A stretch of 64,000 nucleotides of DNA, from the NCBI RefSeq assembly GCF_014636175.1, contig NZ_BMDW01000008.1:86475-150474 (forward strand). Direction: 5' to 3'. The DNA is from Sphingomonas psychrolutea. Lineage in GTDB: Bacteria > Pseudomonadota > Alphaproteobacteria > Sphingomonadales > Sphingomonadaceae. Shown here piece after piece: positions 1-8,022 of the stretch. A model generated the notes under the pieces. It worked only from the letters and a program-made list of their open reading frames with translations. It made no database searches and had not been told where the DNA came from. The position numbers and the translations under genes are program-made. The first letter of the stretch is position 1. Each line of letters begins with the position of its first letter.

Positions 1-1
1 G

Positions 2-883
2 ACCGAACTGCGCCGGACGATCGAAAAGCTCGATCCCAGCGTCAACGGCAAGCTGATTTCCGGGCGGGGGATGCTGAGCAAGCTGTTCGGCGGCGGGCTC
101 AACACCTATTTCGACAAATACCGTTCTTCGCAGTCGCACATTTCGGCAATCCTCAAGACCTTGTCGCGCGGCAAGGACGAGTTGCTGATGGACAATGCCG
201 CGATCGATACCGAGCGCGCCAATCTGTGGACCGCGATGGGGCGGCTCGAACAGATGATCGTGCTGTCGAAGGAAATGGACGGCCGGCTGGAGGAAAAAGC
301 CAACGATCTCGATCATAGCGACCCGGCCAAGGCCAAGGCGATTCGCGAGAGCGCTTTGTTCTATGTCCGCCAGCGCACGCAGGATTTGCTCACGCAAATG
401 GCGGTGACGGTGCAGGGCTATCTCGCGCTCGATCTGGTGAAAAAGAACAATGTCGAGCTGGTGAAGGGCGTCGATCGCGCCTCGACCACGACGGTGTCCG
501 CGCTACGCACGGCGGTGACGGTGGCGCAGGCGCTGGCCAACCAGAAGCTCGTGCTCGACCAGATCACCGCGCTCAATTCGACCACTGCGAACATTATCGA
601 TGCGACCGGCAAGCTGCTGAAATCGCAGACCGCGACGATCCACGAACAAGCCGCCGCCGCGACCATCCCGGTCGAAACGCTGCAGCGCGCGTTCCAGAAC
701 ATCTATGACACGATGGACGCGATCGATTCGTTCAAGGCCAAGGCGTTGGTGTCGATGAAGGCGACGGTCGGCACGCTCTCGAGCGAAGTCGAGAAATCGA
801 AGGGTTATATCGCACGCGCCGAGGGTGCCGCGCAGAACCAGCTGTCGGGCCCGACCGACGGCTTCAAGCTGGAGGCGGAGTGA
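2..883 (+). CDS. telA: TelA-family toxic anion resistance protein, C-terminal part
   Basis: The reading frame is open from base 2, so the gene begins upstream of the window; about 293 residues of its C-terminal part are visible. The visible part is mostly charged alpha-helix with the family's characteristic stretches: a GGGLNTYFDKYRSSQSHI segment, then LWTAMGRLEQMIVLSKEMD, and a helical region ending in SKGYIARAEGA. TelA (KlaA) proteins are cytoplasmic and linked to tellurite and membrane-stress resistance; their biochemical role is poorly defined. A Met at 71 is an internal residue rather than the start, because the frame and the family similarity continue upstream. The next gene starts 4 nt after the stop, suggesting cotranscription. 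Confidence 0.85.
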   Translation, partial: TELRRTIEKLDPSVNGKLISGRGMLSKLFGGGLNTYFDKYRSSQSHISAILKTLSRGKDELLMDNAAIDTERANLWTAMGRLEQMIVLSKEMDGRLEEKANDLDHSDPAKAKAIRESALFYVRQRTQDLLTQMAVTVQGYLALDLVKKNNVELVKGVDRASTTTVSALRTAVTVAQALANQKLVLDQITALNSTTANIIDATGKLLKSQTATIHEQAAAATIPVETLQRAFQNIYDTMDAIDSFKAKALVSMKATVGTLSSEVEKSKGYIARAEGAAQNQLSGPTDGFKLEAE

Positions 884-887
884 CGCT

Positions 888-1586
888 GTGACCGATGTCG
901 ATCGCCAGATTGCCCGCGCCGGCGAAGTGCTCGACCGCACCCGCGCCGAACGGCGCGCGCTGGCGGACCGGCGGCGGCAAGCCACGAGCGTGGCGAAGCG
1001 GCTGACGCTGGCGGCGGGCGCGGATCTTGCGATCATCGTCGCGGCGATCCTGATCGGCTGGTTCATGCCGATCGGCATGGGTGGCGCGCTGCTGGTCGGG
1101 GCGCTGCTGATCCTTGTCACACTGTTCGCGCTGTTCGGCAATTTCACCCCGACGGTGCGCGCCGAGCAGCTTCCCACGGTGCCGCTCAAATTGCTGCCGG
1201 CGCGGACCGGCGCGTGGCTTGAGACGCAACGCAAGGCGCTGCCCGCTCCAGCGCAGACGCTAGTCGACGGGATCGGGGTGCGGCTCGACATGCTGTCGCC
1301 GCAGCTTGCGACGCTCGACGAGCAGCAACCTGCCGCTGCCGAACTGCGCAAGCTGATCGGCGAGCAATTGCCCGATCTGCTGCGCGATTATGCCAAGGTC
1401 CCGCCTGCGCTGCGCAGCGTCGCGCGCAACGGCAAGAGCCCCGATGCGCAGCTGTCCGACAGCCTAAGGCTGATCGACGACGAGATCAGCGAAATGTCGA
1501 CGCACATCGCGCAGGGCGATCTCGATTCGCTGGCGACGCGCGGGCGGTTTCTGGAAATCAAATATCGCGACGAGAGCGGAGTTTAG
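888..1586 (+). CDS. Conserved membrane protein downstream of telA
   Basis: A protein of about 232 residues of unknown function. I choose the GTG at 888 because a GGAGGCGGAG sequence lies just upstream at 871-880 and the frame before it only re-reads telA. The N-terminal 45 residues are charged (VTDVDRQIARAGEVLDRTRA). A hydrophobic hairpin of two membrane segments follows (about residues 43-85, LAIIVAAILIGW and ALLVGALLILVTLFALF), then a soluble helical C-terminal domain rich in Leu and Ala. Its tight coupling to telA suggests a joint role at the membrane. In Bacillus a different two-TM protein (XpaC) accompanies TelA; whether this one is its counterpart is only an inference. The stop overlaps the convergent gene on the other strand by 4 nt. 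Confidence 0.7.
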   Translation: MTDVDRQIARAGEVLDRTRAERRALADRRRQATSVAKRLTLAAGADLAIIVAAILIGWFMPIGMGGALLVGALLILVTLFALFGNFTPTVRAEQLPTVPLKLLPARTGAWLETQRKALPAPAQTLVDGIGVRLDMLSPQLATLDEQQPAAAELRKLIGEQLPDLLRDYAKVPPALRSVARNGKSPDAQLSDSLRLIDDEISEMSTHIAQGDLDSLATRGRFLEIKYRDESGV

Positions 1587-2011
1587 CGCTCGACCGCGCG
1601 CGCGCAGAGGACCAGCACGCGGACCTTGCCCTCGCTGCGATCGCCGAACATTTGCGTGGCCGTGCCAAGCTTCATCGTCCTGACGGTTTCGCGCAAAGCG
1701 GGGGGCAGCGCGGTCAGGGGCACGCCGTTGGCATCGGTCACGCTCGCGCCAACACTCTGCGCGATCTCTGCGACATCGGCGCAGGAGAAAATGCCGAGCG
1801 TTGCCGACTGAAACGCCGCGATCTTATCCGCATTGGCTTTGGCATCCGCCGCCGGATCGATCGTCACGGTGACTTGCTTCATCGACACCAGCACGGCCTT
1901 GGGCGTGGCGGTCTTGGCTGCCGGCTTTGGCGCAGCCGGGGCGGCAATCGGGAGCAGCAGCAATACCGCCATCACGGCAGCGGATATGGGGGCGAGCCTG
2001 GTCGTGGTCAT
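1583..2011 (-). CDS. Short secreted SurA/PpiC-related protein lacking a PPIase domain
   Basis: The protein has 142 residues. An N-terminal signal peptide (hydrophobic stretch AAVMAVLLLLPIAAPAA) is followed by an Ala/Lys-rich linker. The globular part resembles the C-terminal portion of sphingomonad SurA/peptidyl-prolyl isomerase proteins: a conserved Cys in GIFSCADVAEIAQSVGA, then LPPALRETVRTMKLGTATQMFG and a final VRVLVLC. No parvulin catalytic core is present, so it may be a stand-alone chaperone-like module or a decayed SurA paralogue. Its ATG overlaps the stop of the upstream phosphatase gene by 4 nt, making it the third gene of a pmbA-phosphatase-secreted protein set. The family link rests on remembered motifs only. 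Confidence 0.6.
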   Translation of the reverse strand: MTTTRLAPISAAVMAVLLLLPIAAPAAPKPAAKTATPKAVLVSMKQVTVTIDPAADAKANADKIAAFQSATLGIFSCADVAEIAQSVGASVTDANGVPLTALPPALRETVRTMKLGTATQMFGDRSEGKVRVLVLCARAVER

Positions 2012-2811
2012 CGGGCAACTCCTCCTTCGTCTTTACCGGCAGACAGTACCTTCGCCCGCTCCGCCAACCGCGCGACGGCGGCGGCATGGATCGCGGGCGT
2101 CGTCGCCAGCACGCCGAACGCCAGTGCGCTTGCGGTGTTGAAGCTGAGCTGAACGCCGTGCGCGTCGGTTACCGTCGCCCCCGCCTCGGTGGCGATTAAC
2201 GCCGCCGCCGCGACATCCCACTCATGGCCCCAGCGCAGCGTTGCGACCAGATCCGCCTCATCGGCGGCGACCATGGCGATGCGCAGCGCAATCGAATTGG
2301 GCTTGGCGACCGCGACCAGATCGCTGTCCTCCGCCAGCGCGTCGATCGGCACGCGCGCGCCGACAATATCGCGGCGGTTGCCGACCTTCACGGAAACACC
2401 GTTGCGGAGCGCCCCCTGCCCCAGGCCCGCACACCACACTTCCCCCCGCGCGGGTGCGTCGAGCACACCGATCGTCACGCGGCCCGCCTCGGCCAGCGCA
2501 ATCGACACCGCCCAGCCAGCGCGCCCGCGAATGAAATCCCGCGTGCCATCGATCGGATCAACCACCCAAACCCGGTCGCATGCAAGCCGATCAGCGGTGT
2601 CGGCGGTTTCCTCCGACAACCATCCGGCATCGGGCAGCAGCGCCGACAGCCGTGCACGGATCAACGTATTAACGTCGAGATCGACCTGGCTGACCGGATC
2701 GCCCGGGCTCTTTTCCCAGCGGCGAAAATCGGTGCGCCACTGCGACAACGCAAGCGCGCTGGCCTCGGCTGCGACCGCTGCGACCGCGCGGGCAAGCGCC
2801 GCATCAGCCAC
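2008..2811 (-). CDS. Inositol monophosphatase-family phosphatase
   Basis: A Mg2+-dependent phosphatase of the IMPase/FIG superfamily, 267 residues. The metal-binding motifs are all present: the acidic SEE in DAGWLSEETAD, WVVDPIDGTRDFIRG, and the C-terminal GHEWDVAAAALIATEAGA. Family members hydrolyse inositol phosphates, 3'-phosphoadenosine 5'-phosphate (CysQ) or histidinol phosphate (HisN), and the sequence alone does not separate these; the DPIDGTRDF form and the overall length would fit CysQ or a general IMPase. The start is GTG at 2811, inside the last codons of pmbA (8-nt overlap), so translation is probably coupled. The downstream secreted protein also overlaps by 4 nt. Confidence 0.85.
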   Translation of the reverse strand: MADAALARAVAAVAAEASALALSQWRTDFRRWEKSPGDPVSQVDLDVNTLIRARLSALLPDAGWLSEETADTADRLACDRVWVVDPIDGTRDFIRGRAGWAVSIALAEAGRVTIGVLDAPARGEVWCAGLGQGALRNGVSVKVGNRRDIVGARVPIDALAEDSDLVAVAKPNSIALRIAMVAADEADLVATLRWGHEWDVAAAALIATEAGATVTDAHGVQLSFNTASALAFGVLATTPAIHAAAVARLAERAKVLSAGKDEGGVAR

Positions 2812-4162
2812 TCGCCACCGTCATCCCCTCGATCCGCAGCGTCGGCACATTGGTGCCGTAGCGGAATTCGAGATCGTTTGCGGGCGTGAGATTACGATAC
2901 ATATCTTTCAGATTACCCGCGATCGTGAATTCGGCGACGGGCCCGGTGAGCAGGCCATTCTCGATCCGGAAGCCCGCGGCACCGCGGCTGTAATCGCCGG
3001 TCACACCATTCACGCCCATGCCGATCAGTTCAGTAATGAATACGCCGTCGGTAATGTCTTCGATCAACGTCGCGACCGGAATCTTGCCCGCCGCCATGTG
3101 CAAATTGCTGGTCGAAACACCGGGGCCACCGCCAACGCCGCGTGCGGCGTGGCCGGTCGGCTCGAGCCCCAATTGCCGCGCCGATGCGCTGTCGAGCAGC
3201 CAGCCCTCCAGCATGCCATCGGCGATGATCGTGCTGGGCGAAACGGGCAGCCCCTCGCCATCGAACGGGCGCGAGCGCAGGCCGTGCGGCCGGTGCGGAT
3301 CATCGAGCACGGTGACGCCGCGCGCGAACACTTGGGTCCCGAGCGCATCGAGCAGGAAGCTCGTTTTGCGCGTAATCGAACCGCCCGAAATCGCACCGAT
3401 CAAATGGCCGAGCAAGCTGGAGCCGACGCGCGGATCGAACACCACCGTCATCGGTCCGCTGGCGAGACGACCGGGGTTGGCGCGCGCAACAACGCGGTCG
3501 CCGGCTTGACGACCGATCACCGCTGCCGATTCGAGCCTCTTCCGGTGGCGCGCCGAGCTATAGGCATAATCGCGCACCATCGCCCCGCCCTCGCCCGCCA
3601 GCACGCTTGCGGACACGCCATAGCCCGTTGCGGCATAAGCGGCAGCAAAACCGTGGCTGGTGGCGAGTGCCCAAATCGAGCGCGATGCGCTGGCCGAGCC
3701 GCCTTCGCTATTGGTGACGCCGGGAACGGCGCGCGCGGCATCCTCCGCCTCCAGCGCGACGTCGCGCAGCGATTCGGGCGAGGCACTGTCGCCGCCGCCG
3801 GCGAGATCATCGAGATCGAGCAACGGCGGCGCGCCGTGCATCAGCCGATTCGCCGGGGCGAGGCCGGCCCAGGCATCCTCGGGGGCTTCGCGCGCCATGG
3901 CGATCGCGCGATCGACCAAAGCGGTCAGCGCGTCGGAGGAGAGATCGGACGTCGACACGCTGGCCGACCGCTTGCCCACGAACACGCGCAGGCCAAGCTC
4001 GGCGCTTTCCGACCGCCCGACATCCTCAAGCGCCCCGAGCCGCACCGAAATATCGAGCGACATATCGGCGGCATACACCGCATCGGCGGCATCGGCGCCG
4101 GCCGCCGTCGCACGGGTGACGATATCAGCGGCGCGCTCACGGGCTTGATCGGGGTTTAGCAT
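2804..4162 (-). CDS. pmbA: PmbA/TldE metalloprotease partner
   Basis: A 452-residue PmbA (TldE) protein of the TldD/TldE family. In characterised systems TldD-TldE forms a heterodimeric protease that processes modified peptides and antitoxins; TldE is the partner without the HExxxH metal site, and none is visible here. Typical stretches include RVFVGKRSASVSTSD, the long Gly-rich GHAARGVGGGPGVSTSNLHM near the C-terminus and the closing SRGAAGFRIENG and LKDMYRNLTPANDLEFRYG. The length is normal. TldD is not in the window and must be encoded elsewhere for a working enzyme. The gene heads a minus-strand set with the phosphatase and the small secreted protein, both of which overlap their predecessor. 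Confidence 0.93.
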   Translation of the reverse strand: MLNPDQARERAADIVTRATAAGADAADAVYAADMSLDISVRLGALEDVGRSESAELGLRVFVGKRSASVSTSDLSSDALTALVDRAIAMAREAPEDAWAGLAPANRLMHGAPPLLDLDDLAGGGDSASPESLRDVALEAEDAARAVPGVTNSEGGSASASRSIWALATSHGFAAAYAATGYGVSASVLAGEGGAMVRDYAYSSARHRKRLESAAVIGRQAGDRVVARANPGRLASGPMTVVFDPRVGSSLLGHLIGAISGGSITRKTSFLLDALGTQVFARGVTVLDDPHRPHGLRSRPFDGEGLPVSPSTIIADGMLEGWLLDSASARQLGLEPTGHAARGVGGGPGVSTSNLHMAAGKIPVATLIEDITDGVFITELIGMGVNGVTGDYSRGAAGFRIENGLLTGPVAEFTIAGNLKDMYRNLTPANDLEFRYGTNVPTLRIEGMTVASG

Positions 4163-4203
4163 GTTGGCGACTTAGGTTGGAGGGGGCGACGGTGCAACTA
4201 GCT

Positions 4204-4312
4204 AAGCCCCTCCTCTTCAGGGGAGGGGTTGGGGTGGGGGCTCTCCACACCTTCGTCGCTGGGGTCTTGCGGCACGGCCCCACCCCCAACCCCTCCCCTG
4301 AAGGGGAGGGGG
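4204..4312. repeat. Palindromic element, CCCCTCCCCTTCAGGGGAGGGG family
   Basis: An intergenic inverted repeat of about 109 nt between ubiA and pmbA. Each arm contains its own small hairpin (CCCTCCCCTGAAGGGGAGGG on the right) next to a GGGGTTGGGGTGGGG / CCCCACCCCCAACCCC tract, and the two arms pair across a spacer of about 35 nt. A second copy lies at 7913-8015. Such elements are common in sphingomonad genomes as short non-coding mobile or amplified sequences; this one may also act as a transcription barrier downstream of ubiA. Confidence 0.85.
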
Positions 4313-4318
4313 ATCCGT

Positions 4319-5236
4319 TTAATACGGCCAGGGCGTGCCGACGACCACGCAGGCCAGAAAGACCAGCAACCCGGCGAAGCGATTCGAACGGAAGCGGTGC
4401 AGCGCCCCTGCACCGTCGGCGGGGGTTAGCGTCGCGACTTGCCACGTGAAATGCAGTGCAACCGGCAGCAGCGCGACCAAGGCGAGCCAGTCGGGCCGCA
4501 GCACCCAGATCGCACCAGCCCAGAGTGCCAGTGCGCCCATGTAGAACAGACCGACGCCCAACCGGACGCGATTGCCCATGCGCAGCGCCGAGGAGCGCAC
4601 CCCGATCAACGCATCATCCTCGCGGTCCTGCAGCGCATAGATCGTGTCATAGCCGACCACCCAACAGATCGATCCGGCGTAAAGCAGGAGGCCGGGGAGC
4701 AAGAGCGACCCCATCACATCGCTCCACCCGACCAGCGCCGCCCAGGAAAAGACGAGGCCAAGCCACAGTTGCGGCCACCAGGTGATGCGCTTCATGAAGG
4801 GATAGGCGGCGACCGGGGCGAGGCTGAGCAGCGCGACCACCGCGGCATAGACATTCAGCTGCAGCAGCACGGCCAGCCCGATCAGGCACAGCATCACCAG
4901 CCATACCCACGCCGCCTTGAGCGACACTGCCCCGCTTGCCAGCGGTCGTGCCGCGGTGCGTGCGACCTGACGGTCGAGATCGCGGTCGACGATGTCGTTA
5001 TAGACGCACCCCGCGCCGCGCATCGCGATGCTGCCGAGCAACAGCCAGAGGATCAGATCGAAACGCTCGACCGCGCCGCCCGCCAGCGCCACGCCCCATG
5101 CACCGGGCCAGAACAGCAGCCACCAGCCGATCGGCCGATCGAACCGCGCGAGCAAGGCGAACGGGCGGGCGGCGGCGGGCAGCAAGCGGATCAGCCCGCT
5201 ATGCTGGGTATCGGGGGTGAGATCGGTCGCGGTCAT
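4319..5236 (-). CDS. ubiA: 4-hydroxybenzoate polyprenyltransferase
   Basis: Integral-membrane prenyltransferase, 305 residues, that attaches the isoprenoid tail to 4-hydroxybenzoate in ubiquinone biosynthesis. Both Asp-rich Mg/diphosphate-binding motifs are present: NDIVDRDLDRQ (residues 80-90) and DTIYALQDRED (197-207). Eight or so hydrophobic segments follow the usual UbiA pattern, and the sequence closes with FRSNRFAGLLVFLACVVVG. The start is ATG 5236, preceded by GGAG; the frame stays open further upstream but encodes low-complexity residues without family similarity. The gene stands alone, with a palindromic element just past its stop. Confidence 0.93.
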   Translation of the reverse strand: MTATDLTPDTQHSGLIRLLPAAARPFALLARFDRPIGWWLLFWPGAWGVALAGGAVERFDLILWLLLGSIAMRGAGCVYNDIVDRDLDRQVARTAARPLASGAVSLKAAWVWLVMLCLIGLAVLLQLNVYAAVVALLSLAPVAAYPFMKRITWWPQLWLGLVFSWAALVGWSDVMGSLLLPGLLLYAGSICWVVGYDTIYALQDREDDALIGVRSSALRMGNRVRLGVGLFYMGALALWAGAIWVLRPDWLALVALLPVALHFTWQVATLTPADGAGALHRFRSNRFAGLLVFLACVVVGTPWPY

Positions 5237-5365
5237 GGCTCCGCTCCATGCACCAGCACGCGGGCCGGAGACAGTCCTTCCGATGCGATCGCTCGACATC
5301 GGGCGGTAGCACGGCGATAGCGGGAATGCCGGATGTGGAGGCATCAGTCAGCAAAGGCGGGCAGC

Positions 5366-5521
5366 GTGGTTCATCTCTCCGTCGCGATTGGGCGGTTCTT
5401 CGAGGCGTTGCTCTGGGCGCTGGCGCGCGGCGTCGGTGTGATGGCGGCGTGGGCGCTGCTGGCGGTGGTGGTTTCGGCGGTAGTTGCGGTGATCGTGCGG
5501 GCGGTGTGGCGGCGGCGGTAA
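5366..5521 (+). CDS. Possible small membrane protein
   Basis: A possible 51-residue protein from a GTG at 5366. It would be almost entirely hydrophobic (FFEALLWALARGVGVMAAWALLAVVVSAVVAVIV) with a basic C-terminus, VRAVWRRR, which suggests one or two membrane spans. The ribosome-binding site is weak and I recognise no family. It lies in the gap between the divergent ubiA and rsmE genes (5237-5739), whose other content is the palindromic element at 5540-5702. GC-rich DNA can produce Ala/Val-rich frames by chance, so this is a weak call. Confidence 0.28.
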   Translation: MVHLSVAIGRFFEALLWALARGVGVMAAWALLAVVVSAVVAVIVRAVWRRR

Positions 5522-5539
5522 CAGGTACCTCCTCGCTTC

Positions 5540-5702
5540 CCCGACGAAGAGTGCAGGGTCGGATCGTCCCCCGGACGATCCTTGAACATGCGGGGCATGT
5601 TCAATCCTGCGCTGGGCCCAGTTGAGATGGCCGAGGAGATCGAGCGCTTCCGCCCGCATTCCGACGTTCCGCAACTGGGCCCCGGCCCTCGCCGGGGAAG
5701 AA
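5540..5702. repeat. Compound palindromic element (GGGCCCAGTTG family)
   Basis: This non-coding stretch upstream of rsmE contains several nested inverted repeats: GGATCGTC...GACGATCC (about 5562-5582), TTGAACATGC...GCATGTTCAA (about 5581-5603) and GGGCCCAGTTG...CAACTGGGCCC (about 5615-5685). The right end, GGGCCCCGGCCCTCGCCGGGG, matches the arm of the GGCGAAGGCCGGGGCCCAGT family found at 11271, 17621, 21220 and 45141. It may be two elements inserted together. Confidence 0.7.
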
Positions 5703-5739
5703 GATTTCAAAACATGAAGAACCCACGCTAGGACAGCTT

Positions 5740-6480
5740 ATGCCCGCAACCCCCGCCTGGCCCCCGCAATCAACCCCGCGCTTGTTCGTCGAGGCAGTGC
5801 TCGCGCTCGGCCCGCTCCGGATCGAGGGACCGCAAGCGCATTACCTGTGCGCGGTGATGCGCATGAAGGTGGGCGATCCGGTCAAGCTGTTCGACGGCAA
5901 GTCCGGCGAGTGGCTCGGGATTGCGGCGAGCGTCGGCAAACGCGACCTGATGCTCGACGTGACCGAGCAATTGCGCGGACCCGAGACGGTGCCCGATTTG
6001 TGGCTGTGCGCCGCGCCAATCAAGAAAGGGCGGATCGACTGGGTCGCAGAAAAGGCGTGCGAACTGGGCGTGGCGCGGCTGGTGCCGGTGCTGACGCGGC
6101 GGACGGTGGTCGACCGGCTGAACGGCGAGCGGCTGCGCGCGCATATGATCGAGGCCGCCGAGCAATGCGGGCGCACCGCCGTGCCCGAGCTGGCCGAGCC
6201 GGTGAAGCTGGCCGCCTTGCTGCGCGATTGGCCGGCGGGGCGGGCTTTGTTCTTCGCCGATGAGAATGGCGGAGAGCCTGCATTGGCAGCGATGCGTGAC
6301 GGCGGGACATCGGCGGCGATCCTGATCGGGCCGGAGGGCGGCTTCGATAGCGATGAACGCGCCGCGATTCGCTTGGTGCCGGGCGCGGTCGGCATTGCGC
6401 TCGGCCCGCGCATTTTGCGCGCCGATACGGCAGCAGCGGCAGCGGTCGCTTTGTGGATGGCAGCAAGGGGCGATTGGTAG
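5740..6480 (+). CDS. rsmE: 16S rRNA (uracil1498-N3)-methyltransferase RsmE
   Basis: A 246-residue SPOUT-class methyltransferase that methylates N3 of U1498 in 16S rRNA using S-adenosylmethionine. The N-terminal PUA-like domain starts PRLFVEAVLALGPLRIEGPQAHYLCAVMR-like, in the family position. The central signature APIKKGRIDWVAEKACELGV is intact. The knot region carries ILIGPEGGF (194-202) and LGPRILRADTA (222-232), which form the cofactor site. Length is normal. AGGACAGCTT precedes the ATG. The gene is followed 50 nt later by gshA in the same direction. Confidence 0.95.
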   Translation: MPATPAWPPQSTPRLFVEAVLALGPLRIEGPQAHYLCAVMRMKVGDPVKLFDGKSGEWLGIAASVGKRDLMLDVTEQLRGPETVPDLWLCAAPIKKGRIDWVAEKACELGVARLVPVLTRRTVVDRLNGERLRAHMIEAAEQCGRTAVPELAEPVKLAALLRDWPAGRALFFADENGGEPALAAMRDGGTSAAILIGPEGGFDSDERAAIRLVPGAVGIALGPRILRADTAAAAAVALWMAARGDW

Positions 6481-6530
6481 CGAATCGAAACGCGCTGGCG
6501 GGCGGACAAGCGGGGCGCTAAAGCGCGCAA

Positions 6531-7904
6531 ATGACGACGCACCTCGACTCCGTAAAGACATCCCCGCTGATCGAATCGCACGATCAGCTCGTCACCAGCT
6601 TCGCGCGCGGGGAGAAGCCGCCGGAGCGCTGGCGGATCGGCACCGAGCATGAGAAGTTCGTCTATGCCGATGGCGACCATCACGCGCCGAGCTACGCCGA
6701 AAAGGGCGGCATTCGCGATCTGCTCGATGCGCTGACCGAATTCGGTTGGGTGCCGGTCGAAGAGGGCGGCAACGTCATCGCGATGAACGGGCCGGACGGA
6801 TCGATCAGCCTGGAGCCCGCCGGGCAGTTCGAGCTATCGGGCGCGCCGCTCGAGAATCTGCACGAGACCTGCGCCGAGACCGGGCGACATCTCGAACAGG
6901 TCAAGGCGATCGGCGACCGCTTCGGGATCGGCTTCCTCGGCCTCGGCATGTGGCCCGACAAGACCCGTGCCGAGCTGCCGATCATGCCCAAGGGCCGCTA
7001 CGCCATCATGCTGCGCCACATGCCGCGCGTCGGCACGATGGGCCTCGACATGATGCTGCGGACCTGTACCATTCAGGTTAATCTGGATTATCAGTCTGAA
7101 GCCGATATGGTGCAGAAGTTCCGCGTCGGCCTGGCACTCCAGCCGCTCGCGACCGCGCTGTTCGCCAATTCGCCCTTTACCGAGGGCAAGCCCAACGGGA
7201 TGCTGTCGTATCGCAGCCATATCTGGTCGGACACCGATCCAGCGCGCACCGGCATGTTGCCGTTCGTGTTCGAGGATGGCTTCGGATACGAACGCTACGC
7301 CGACTATGCGCTCGATGTGCCGATGTACTTTGTCTATCGCGCCGGCAAATATATCGACGCCGCCGGCCTGTCATTCCGCGATTTCCTGAAGGGCGATCTG
7401 TCGGTGCTGCCGGGCGAGAAGCCGACGCTGGACGATTGGAACGATCACCTCTCGACCGCCTTCCCCGAAGTGCGGCTCAAGACCTTCCTCGAAATGCGCG
7501 GGGCAGATGGCGGGCCGTGGGGGCGGATTTGCGCGCTGCCTGCGCTGTGGGTCGGGTTGCTGTATGATCAGGGCGCGCTCGATGCGGCGTGGGATATGGT
7601 CAAGGGCTGGACGATGGAGGAGCGCGAGGCGCTGCGCTCGTCGGTGCCGAAGCTGGGGCTCGACGCGCCGATCGCGGGCGGACGCCGTCTGCGCGACATA
7701 GCGGGCGAAGTGGTCGATATCGCCAGCGCCGGGCTTTCGTCGCGCAACCGGCAGGATGCGAGCGGGAGCAACGAGACGGGCTTCCTCGATCCGCTGCGCG
7801 AGATTGTGCGCAGCGGCAAGGTGCCGGCGCAGCTGCTGCTCGACAAATATCATGGCGAATGGGGTGGTGATGTTTCGAAGGTATATGACGAGCTGCGGTT
7901 TTAG
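6531..7904 (+). CDS. gshA: Glutamate-cysteine ligase, plant/proteobacterial (GCS2) type
   Basis: A 457-residue ATP-dependent ligase making gamma-glutamylcysteine, the first step of glutathione synthesis in the cytoplasm. It belongs to the plant-like class used by alphaproteobacteria: RIGTEHEKFVY near residue 35, PDGSISLEPAGQFELSGAP around 86-104, FGIGFLGLGMWP, and MLRTCTIQVNLDYQSEADM around 172-190. The C-terminal part has GFLDPLREIVRSGKVPAQLLLDKYHGEWGGDV. No Shine-Dalgarno sequence is obvious before the ATG. The gene ends just before a palindromic element shared with the convergent neighbour. Confidence 0.95.
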   Translation: MTTHLDSVKTSPLIESHDQLVTSFARGEKPPERWRIGTEHEKFVYADGDHHAPSYAEKGGIRDLLDALTEFGWVPVEEGGNVIAMNGPDGSISLEPAGQFELSGAPLENLHETCAETGRHLEQVKAIGDRFGIGFLGLGMWPDKTRAELPIMPKGRYAIMLRHMPRVGTMGLDMMLRTCTIQVNLDYQSEADMVQKFRVGLALQPLATALFANSPFTEGKPNGMLSYRSHIWSDTDPARTGMLPFVFEDGFGYERYADYALDVPMYFVYRAGKYIDAAGLSFRDFLKGDLSVLPGEKPTLDDWNDHLSTAFPEVRLKTFLEMRGADGGPWGRICALPALWVGLLYDQGALDAAWDMVKGWTMEEREALRSSVPKLGLDAPIAGGRRLRDIAGEVVDIASAGLSSRNRQDASGSNETGFLDPLREIVRSGKVPAQLLLDKYHGEWGGDVSKVYDELRF

Positions 7905-7912
7905 GTGAGCCA

Positions 7913-8015
7913 AAGCCCCTCCCCTTCAGGGGAGGGGTTGGGGTGGGGCTGTAACCGACGATACGCTCTGCGAGGCATCCCCCACCCCCTACCCCTCCCC
8001 TGAAGGAGAGGGGCT
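7913..8015. repeat. Palindromic element, CCCCTCCCCTTCAGGGGAGGGG family, second copy
   Basis: Second copy of the element at 4204-4312. It lies between the convergent stops of gshA (7904) and the membrane methyltransferase (8023). The left arm reads CCCCTCCCCTTCAGGGGAGGGG followed by TTGGGGTGGGG; the right arm is its near-complement, CCCACCCCCTACCCCTCCCC then TGAAGGAGAGGGG. At this position the hairpins could serve as a bidirectional terminator. Confidence 0.85.
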
Positions 8016-8022
8016 GGAAAGC

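Noticed and set aside
2189..4159. A 656-codon open frame on the plus strand opposite pmbA and the phosphatase gene
   Set aside because: It is antisense to two well-supported genes; its Arg/Ala/His-rich content is typical of the complementary frame of GC-rich coding DNA.
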